In this document: positions 58,701-64,000 of the stretch, piece after piece | Position numbering within the stretch: the first letter of the stretch is position 1 | Layout: each line of letters opens with the position of its first letter | Source: Trametes villosa | Lineage: Eukaryota; Basidiomycota; Agaricomycetes; Polyporales; Polyporaceae | Direction of reading: 5' to 3' | DNA length: 64,000 bases | NCBI GenBank assembly: GCA_002964805.2 | Contig: PUDQ02000079.1 | Coordinates: forward strand, 186,001 to 250,000 | The notes under the pieces: generated by a model | What the model was told of the DNA's origin: nothing | Databases searched by the model: none | Seen by the model: only the letters and a program-made list of their open reading frames with translations | Program-made: the position numbers and the translations under genes

Positions 58701-59695
58701 GGCTGTTGCTGCTGAGCGAGTGGGCGGTGTGAGTTAAATTCATCATTGCAAAGGCAAATGCATTCTAACGTTGATGTAGCCCGCAGGTCCGGGTGCGACC
58801 GTCCGCGCATCGACCCCAGTGCCGACCGAGGCTGCATCTGCCGAGAGCATAGCGGCCGACGAGGCCTTGCTACAGCAGTTCGCCACCGCTGTTACAGACA
58901 TCAGGGCAATGGAGGCGCAAGTCACGAAGTTGTGGCGAGAAGAGCTGAGCGCCATGCTTCCCGATGCGGCGCCCGGCGAAGATGAGCAGAGCGTTTCCCC
59001 CGAAGGTGGTACCTCTACTTCGCCATTACAACTGCACCATGCTGATACCGTGCCGAATGCAGATGCGCTCAAACAGGCGCTCTCGAAGCTTACCTCGGTC
59101 GTGCCTACGCTACTGAACCAGATCGTGCTCATCCTCTCGCGCCGTGCATGTGACGCGCTGCTTTCTATGCGGTCCATCCCCTCGCAGTTCCGCGCGATGT
59201 CCGCCAGCAAGCGTGTGCCTACCGAACCTAGCTACTTTGTCTCGCTCATCTTCAAGCACACGAAGGCGTTCTTCGGCATCCAAGCCGTCGATGGCCCAGG
59301 GGCGTCGCTCAAGGACGCGCTGCTCGCGCCGGTCGCGCGGGAAGTCTTCGAGCTCGTCACGCAGCGCTACATCTACTTCCTCGCGGCGATGAAGAAGACG
59401 GAAGAATCCCTACGGCGGCTGAAGAAGGGGAAGAAGTCGACGTACTCGCTCTTTGGCGGGAGCGGGCGCGACGACGACGGGCGCGCTGACGAGGAGAAAA
59501 TCCGCACGCAGATGGTACTCGACGTCGAGGCGTTTGGCAGGGAGGCGGAGGCGCTTGGGGTTGTTGTGCAGGAGAACGCTGCGTACCGCAGTCTGGTGGA
59601 GATGGCGAGGTCCAGTTTGACCGACGGTGAGTAATCACACATCGCCCTATTTTGTGTTATGTGCATGCCTGACTACGCTGTCCCCAGATGCCTGA
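55766..59695 (+). CDS. COG2: Conserved oligomeric Golgi complex subunit 2
   Basis: The ATG at 55766 opens MATVRSPDASSRDPYELDRL. The COG2 N-terminal domain follows: FDVEQFLLARAYTSLPDLRAELRDYLAALKEELVKLINDDYEAFISLSTDLRGEGARL. Helical regions continue through LQEIQDETKQKLDRRAAIREE, RVAAEYTQLLYHV, KQNPFEFTLRADAHSS, EFLAPSVESIEAMRKHIVFTSFE and SRYRTWLDKSLPPLEPPPK. The protein ends VEMARSSLTDDA after a last small intron, with TGA at 59693-59695. One intron (56478-57181) is 704 bases, and another (58581-58629) has GC-AG ends. COG2 belongs to lobe A of the COG tether for retrograde intra-Golgi vesicles. One junction near 58440 is uncertain. Confidence 0.88.
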
Positions 59696-60380
59696 TCACC
59701 CACCTCTTTCCTTGTTTATTGGCTGTTGATTATATAGCGTTATCAAACGCATGCATTCATGGCCATCGCCGCGTTTAGAGTGCCAATCCTCTGGTGGGGA
59801 TTGAAGTGCACCCCGAGGATCCTGAGCGGACGAGACTCCCTCCATAAACGCTTCACTTGCGCTTATATCTGAACACTTACCACGCACAAAACCAAACCCG
59901 GTTTTTTGGCGTGTTTTAGTGAGTTGTGTCCCGTTACTGCTGTATTGAATTGATGTAAGTTGACAGCAGATGAACTCTAAGCAAAAGAAAGCTCCTGATG
60001 TATTTACGAGTGTGCACCCCCACCTCATTGCTGCGGCGCTTCTAGGGATCCTGACAGATTTGAAAGGCGAGCCTTCGCGTGAAAATGCCGCTCATCTGTC
60101 CAGCTTTGTCTATGATGCTTATGTTCAGGCACTCGCTGTACGAGTACGCGAAAGGAGCTGACTCACAACTCATTGTTGAACTCATGCTCAAGTTATTTCC
60201 AGTCTAAGGGTCCACGGCGGAGCTACCAAACACAGACGTATCCCACGGGCTATCCGTTCCTAGAATTGGTACTGCACTCCACCGCATGGGGATGCTTAAG
60301 TGCTATTCATATTGCCCACAGTGCGTCTTCTTGCCCGATGACTTCTGAGAACTCTCGGCTTAAGCCTTGCGCCGGAACGA

Positions 60381-60620
60381 GGCCTCGACATCAGAGCAGG
60401 CACTGCCGCCTCTTTACGTCTCCATCTATGCACCTGTACGTACCGACAGTTGTATATTCCACTCGAGTATTCAGTGCTCGTTGGCTTATTCACCTCACAG
60501 TTGTGCCGCCTCTCTGCTCTACAAGCGAGGCTGGGGCGATAGTAGCCACGCGTTACCCTCACTCCCACCGGCGGCGAAGACGAGGGCCTCCGAAGATGCT
60601 TCTGTGCTTAGAGCACTGAG
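60381..60620 (+). repeat. MDR promoter repeat, copy 2
   Basis: It contains GCCTCGACATCAGAGCAGGC, CCTGTACGTACC, GTATTCAGTGCTC, TTATTCACCTC and GGGCGATAGTAGCCACGCG, colinear with copy 1 on the opposite strand. Confidence 0.8.
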
Positions 60621-60833
60621 GGTGAGCACCGCAGCGCTAACAATGTTCGGCGGCGTATACGGCTACCGTCGCTCGACATTGTATGCCACCCAGCTAGGCA
60701 ATCAAATTCCAGACCCGACACGGCATACCTCCAAACACTGGACCGCACTTGTTGTGCTGTCTACAGTCCCGGTCGGAGATCGGAGTACATGGACCACAGG
60801 TGTCGAGCACCGTTGCTCCGTTCACCCCAGCGG

Positions 60834-60840
60834 TATAAAA
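60834..60840 (+). promoter_or_regulatory. TATA box of MDR copy 2
   Basis: A consensus TATAAAA lies 97 bases upstream of the ATG. Confidence 0.65.
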
Positions 60841-60930
60841 GAGCAGCGACATCCAACGGAAAAAGACAGCTCCCCTCAGGTGTCTAGCTCTCAACTGTAG
60901 CCTCTCCACCGCACTCCAATTATCAACCAC

Positions 60931-62410
60931 GATGTTCGGTGTCGCAACCCTCACGACTCTCCTGGCATATGTATCTGCGGCTCTTGCCGACACTATGCTG
61001 GCTGCCGTCTACGAGCCCGGCCAGAACAACCTGGTCCTCAACCCCGCCTTTCCCGTACCCACCGCCGGGGCTGGCCAGGTCGTCCTCAAGGTCGCCGCCT
61101 GCGGTGTCTGTCATTCCGACGTGTTCTTCCTGTCCGCCGCTCGTCCCGACTCTCGGACCTACATCCTGGGCCACGAGATTGTGGGCACGCCTACTCAGTA
61201 AGAATCCACGCATACGCTGCTCGACGGGGTCTATGTCTGACCTGAATTCACTAGGATCGGGTCGGGGGTGCAGAACATCAGCATGTCCCAGCTTTATGGA
61301 GTTTACCTGATCGACCCCACGAGTTCCGACCCGCTCACAACCGGTCCTGGCGTCGGTGGCAACGGCGGCTTTGCCGAATTCATCGTCGTCAACCAGGCCC
61401 AGCTTATCCCGGTGGTATGCACATTCATGCTGTTGTTCACGACCGCCGTCCACGAGCTGACAGTCTCTCATAGCCCGACGGGCTAGCTCCCGAGGTAGCA
61501 GCGTTGGCTGGAGACTCGCTGATCACCGCGTACAACGCCGTTCATAACGTCGCCCAAGTCACGGAGGGCGACCGGGTGGTCATCTACGGCGTCGGAGGGC
61601 TCGGGCATCAGGCGGTCCAGATCGCAAAGCATTTCGGCGCCACCGTGTTTGCGGTGGATATCCGGCCAGAAGCACGCCAACTTGCGCTCGACCTCGGCGC
61701 AGAGCAGGCGTTCGATTTGGAGGACTTCACGGCGGTGACTAGCAACGGGACGTTCCACGCGAACAAGGTCGTCGACTTCGTTGCGACGGTGCAGAGTACG
61801 TCCATGCAGAGGTATCTCTATCTGACACACACTTATGGGTCTTGTAGGCTTTGAGCTCTCTAAAGCTGCTGTAGCATTCGTCCCCTCGGTAGGGCTCGAA
61901 GCCCCACCCACTCCCGGCAAGATCGTCATCGTAAGTCGTCTAGTCTGGGGCCTTGAACCACTTGAAGCCGATCAGATTTGACGCCTTTTGCTCCGTTCGT
62001 CATTTCAGCCCGGTCTCAGCGCAGACAGTCTCAATTTTGCCTCCGCGGATCTTGTGTTCGCCAACATCGCCGGTATGTGGTTGGCATCCCTGCGCTGCCA
62101 CCTTCTGCGCTGACGTGCGCCTCCGCTTCTCAGTGACTAGCTCCCTCTACGGATCACCTGACGATATGCGCGCTTCGCTCGATCTCCTCGCTCAAGTGCG
62201 TTATTCTACTATCACAGGCTGTTACGATTCTTGCGTGGCATCACTGACAAACGGTCGACTGGCTTACAGGGCGTGGTCAAGCCCAACGTGACCACTGTCG
62301 ACCTGCTCGACGTCAACACGGCGCTGGCTGCTCTGAGCGCCCACGAGGTTACCGGGCGCATGGTCACCATCCCGGGGCTGAACTCGAACACGACGAATGG
62401 ACGCCGCTGA
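60931..62410 (+). CDS. Secreted zinc-type MDR (alcohol dehydrogenase-like) protein, copy 2
   Basis: The ATG at 60931 opens a signal peptide, MFGVATLTTLLAYVSAALAD, then MLAAVYEPGQNNLVLNPAFP. Motifs: CGVCHSD and LGHEIVGT (catalytic zinc), no structural-zinc Cys cluster, Rossmann YGVGGLGHQAVQIAKHFGA, then VTSSLYGSPDDMRASLDLLA. The C-terminus is VTGRMVTIPGLNSNTTNGRR. Seven exons share their positions with copy 1 on the opposite strand 9 kb away. Protein similarity between the copies is very high along the whole length. TGA at 62408-62410. A tandem third copy is predicted beyond the right edge. Confidence 0.86.
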
Positions 62411-62857
62411 AGGTACACGGGTGGGACGGCACGACTTAGAGGCAGGGTAATAAGCTTGGCGAAGCCAAGTTGAGTACTGTCCTATGTGCCTCCACATTTT
62501 TGAGAGGGGTTTTGGTCTTGATGATTAGGGCGATTTGTTTCTGTGGCGCTGTTTGTACTGTGGTGCACCTGTGTTGTATGCGATCTCGAGGACCGGATTG
62601 AATTGACATGCGATTGTTGTGACCTATACTACCGTTGCCTCCCTCTCTCGTACTACTACCACGGCACCCACGAGAGGCAGCAAACGAGCGGTGCAATTCC
62701 ATTGCACAATCTTTTCTGTGTTTCACAAATTTGATACGATAGCATGACATGTAACCTCATGTAACTAGTACGCATAGAAGTAGGTATAGCCACAGAGTGT
62801 GCCATCTTGGTCTATCTACTTAGTAGTAGTGCTCAATTCTCGTCGTTCGTTCACTCG
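62411..62857. other. Intergenic, no gene seen
   Basis: This is the 3' flank of MDR copy 2 up to the left border of the duplicated COG2 fragment. Confidence 0.45.
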
Positions 62858-63250
62858 TACGTTCGGGCGCCTCCTTAGACGCCCTGCCGCGAGACTACGC
62901 GAGACCTGCCATTTGAACTGAGACTCGTCACGCAGCGCTATATCTCCTTCCTCGCGGCGATCCCTGCGGCGGCTCAAGAAGGGCAAGGAATTGCCGTACT
63001 CGCTGTTCGGCGGGGGCGCGCGCGACGATGACGGGCGTGCGGACGGAGAAAAGATCCGCACGCAAATGGTGCTCGGCGTGCACGCGTTCGGCAGAGGTAG
63101 TAGAGGCGCTTGGGTTGGTTGTGCAGGAGAACGCCACTGCGTATCGTAGTTTGGTGGAGATGGCGAGGTCTAGTTGACCGACGGTGAGTAGACTCACATT
63201 ACCCTCATCCATATTGTGTGCATGCCTGACTGCGCTGTCCTCAGATGCTT
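62858..63250 (+). pseudogene. Decayed copy of the COG2 3' end
   Basis: From about 62920 the sequence follows COG2 bases 59350-59634: CTCGTCACGCAGCGCTA, CTTCCTCGCGGCGAT, TACTCGCTGTTCGGCGGG, AAAATCCGCACGCA-type, GGAGATGGCGAGGTC. About 17 bases are deleted after GCGGCGAT and several single-base changes shift the frame. A weaker match extends left to about 62858. No upstream COG2 exons are present, so it cannot encode a subunit. Confidence 0.85.
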
Positions 63251-64000
63251 GAATACCCTCCTCTTACCTTGTCTAGTGATTGATGAGTGCATGGCATTAT
63301 TTGGAGCAGATTGACACGACTGTGGCCGCGTTTGCAGTGCCAATTGTCCTCCGGTGGGGTTTAGAGCGCGCCTTGAGGGCTCTTGGGTGATGCTCCTTCC
63401 CTATGCGTTTCACTCGCGCTCATATCTACGCACTTGACACGCGCCGAACCGAGCCTGCTCATCAGCGTGTTTCAGTGAGTTTGTGTCCCGCTACTGCTGC
63501 ATCTAACTGATGTAAGTTGACCGCAGGTGAGACTCTCAGCAAGAGAAAGCTCCCGCATTCTTTACGAGTTTGCACCCCTACTTCGCCGCCGCGGCGCTTC
63601 TACGGATCCTGACAAATTTGAAAGGAAGCTTTCGGGTGAAATTCCCGCCCATTTGTCCGGCTTTGTCTACGATGCTTATGTTCAGGCACTACGATGGAAT
63701 GAGTACGCCAAACGAGCTGACTCACAACTCATCATTAAACACTTGTTCTAGCTATTTCAAGGGACCCCGGCGGAGCTACCGGGCGCAGACGTATCTCACG
63801 GATCCTTCGTGCCTCGACTCGGCACTGCGCTCTACCACATGGAGATGCTTAAGTACTGTTCCTGTTCCCCACAGTGCGTCTTCTCGCCCGACGACTTTCT
63901 GAAAACTTTCGGGTTAAGCCGCACCCGGAAGCGAGGCCTCGACATCAGAGCAGGCACGGCGGCCCCTTTACGTCTCCGTCTCCGAGTACATGTACGTACC
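63251..64000 (+). repeat. Second copy of the COG2-MDR intergenic segment (runs off the window)
   Basis: It is colinear with 59696-60430, sharing blocks such as GTGCATGCCTGACT, GCCGCGTTT, TGACTCACAACTCAT and TTTGTCTA-GATGCTTATGTTC. At 63938-64000 it enters the MDR promoter repeat and is cut by the window end. Confidence 0.85.

Larger units (their letters stand above)
59696..60930 (+). promoter_or_regulatory. COG2 3' flank and MDR copy 2 promoter; parent of a segmental duplication
   Basis: Bases 59696-60430 match 63245-64000 throughout with scattered changes. The MDR promoter repeat occupies 60381-60620. TATAAAA at 60834-60840 is 97 bases upstream of the MDR ATG at 60931. Short open frames here are not coding. 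Confidence 0.65.

Noticed and set aside
60367..60900. A 177-codon frame upstream of MDR copy 2, similar to one at 52237-52434
   Set aside because: The similarity comes from the duplicated promoter DNA; the frame is not kept in the third copy and overlaps the TATA box.
1..64000. CRISPR arrays, bacterial operons or plasmid origins
   Set aside because: The window is eukaryotic nuclear DNA with spliceosomal introns; no regularly spaced direct repeats of CRISPR type were seen.

Overview
The window is nuclear DNA from a basidiomycete fungus, most likely an Agaricomycete of polypore type. The evidence is about 50-60 base GT-AG introns in nearly every gene, GC-rich coding DNA, a set of typical eukaryotic housekeeping genes, a CxC5/CxC6 (KDZ-associated) transposon gene, and a local expansion of kinase-like genes of the sort seen in polypores. 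The species assignment is inference. Genes were modelled by joining open frames across canonical splice sites and checking that the phases close.

Left part (1-9.7 kb): the 3' end of a small membrane protein gene, an intron-containing tRNA-Ser(CGA), a small secreted Kre9/KNH-like protein, then a 6.8 kb DNA transposon (about 2088-8906). The transposon has degenerate terminal inverted repeats, GGCCGT-rich subterminal repeats and a perfect 12-base direct repeat at both ends. It carries an intact CxC5/CxC6-type gene, probably its transposase, and a second 591-residue protein. A 279-base MITE with TA flanks follows.

Housekeeping blocks (9.7-31 kb): eIF2B gamma and eIF3c converge on each other; then a CLC chloride channel, an ARFRP1/ARL3 GTPase and V-ATPase c'' (the last two divergent, 163 bases apart), an unrecognised conserved protein, a first kinase-like gene, mevalonate diphosphate decarboxylase and the CCR4 deadenylase.

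Accessory region (31-45 kb): four more kinase-like paralogues, all on the minus strand, are interleaved with three short plus-strand genes of unknown function that share one exon-phase skeleton. A second MITE-like element lies between them. This is the best candidate in the window for an undescribed gene set.

Right part (45-64 kb): a secreted S8 subtilase, a secreted zinc-MDR (alcohol dehydrogenase-like) gene on the minus strand, a mitochondrial cupin protein, a membrane-anchored CPYS glutaredoxin, COG2, and a second MDR paralogue on the plus strand. The MDR promoter sequence occurs three times, and a decayed copy of the COG2 3' end lies 3.5 kb downstream of the real one. The right end is therefore a tandem segmental duplication, which predicts a third MDR copy just outside the window.
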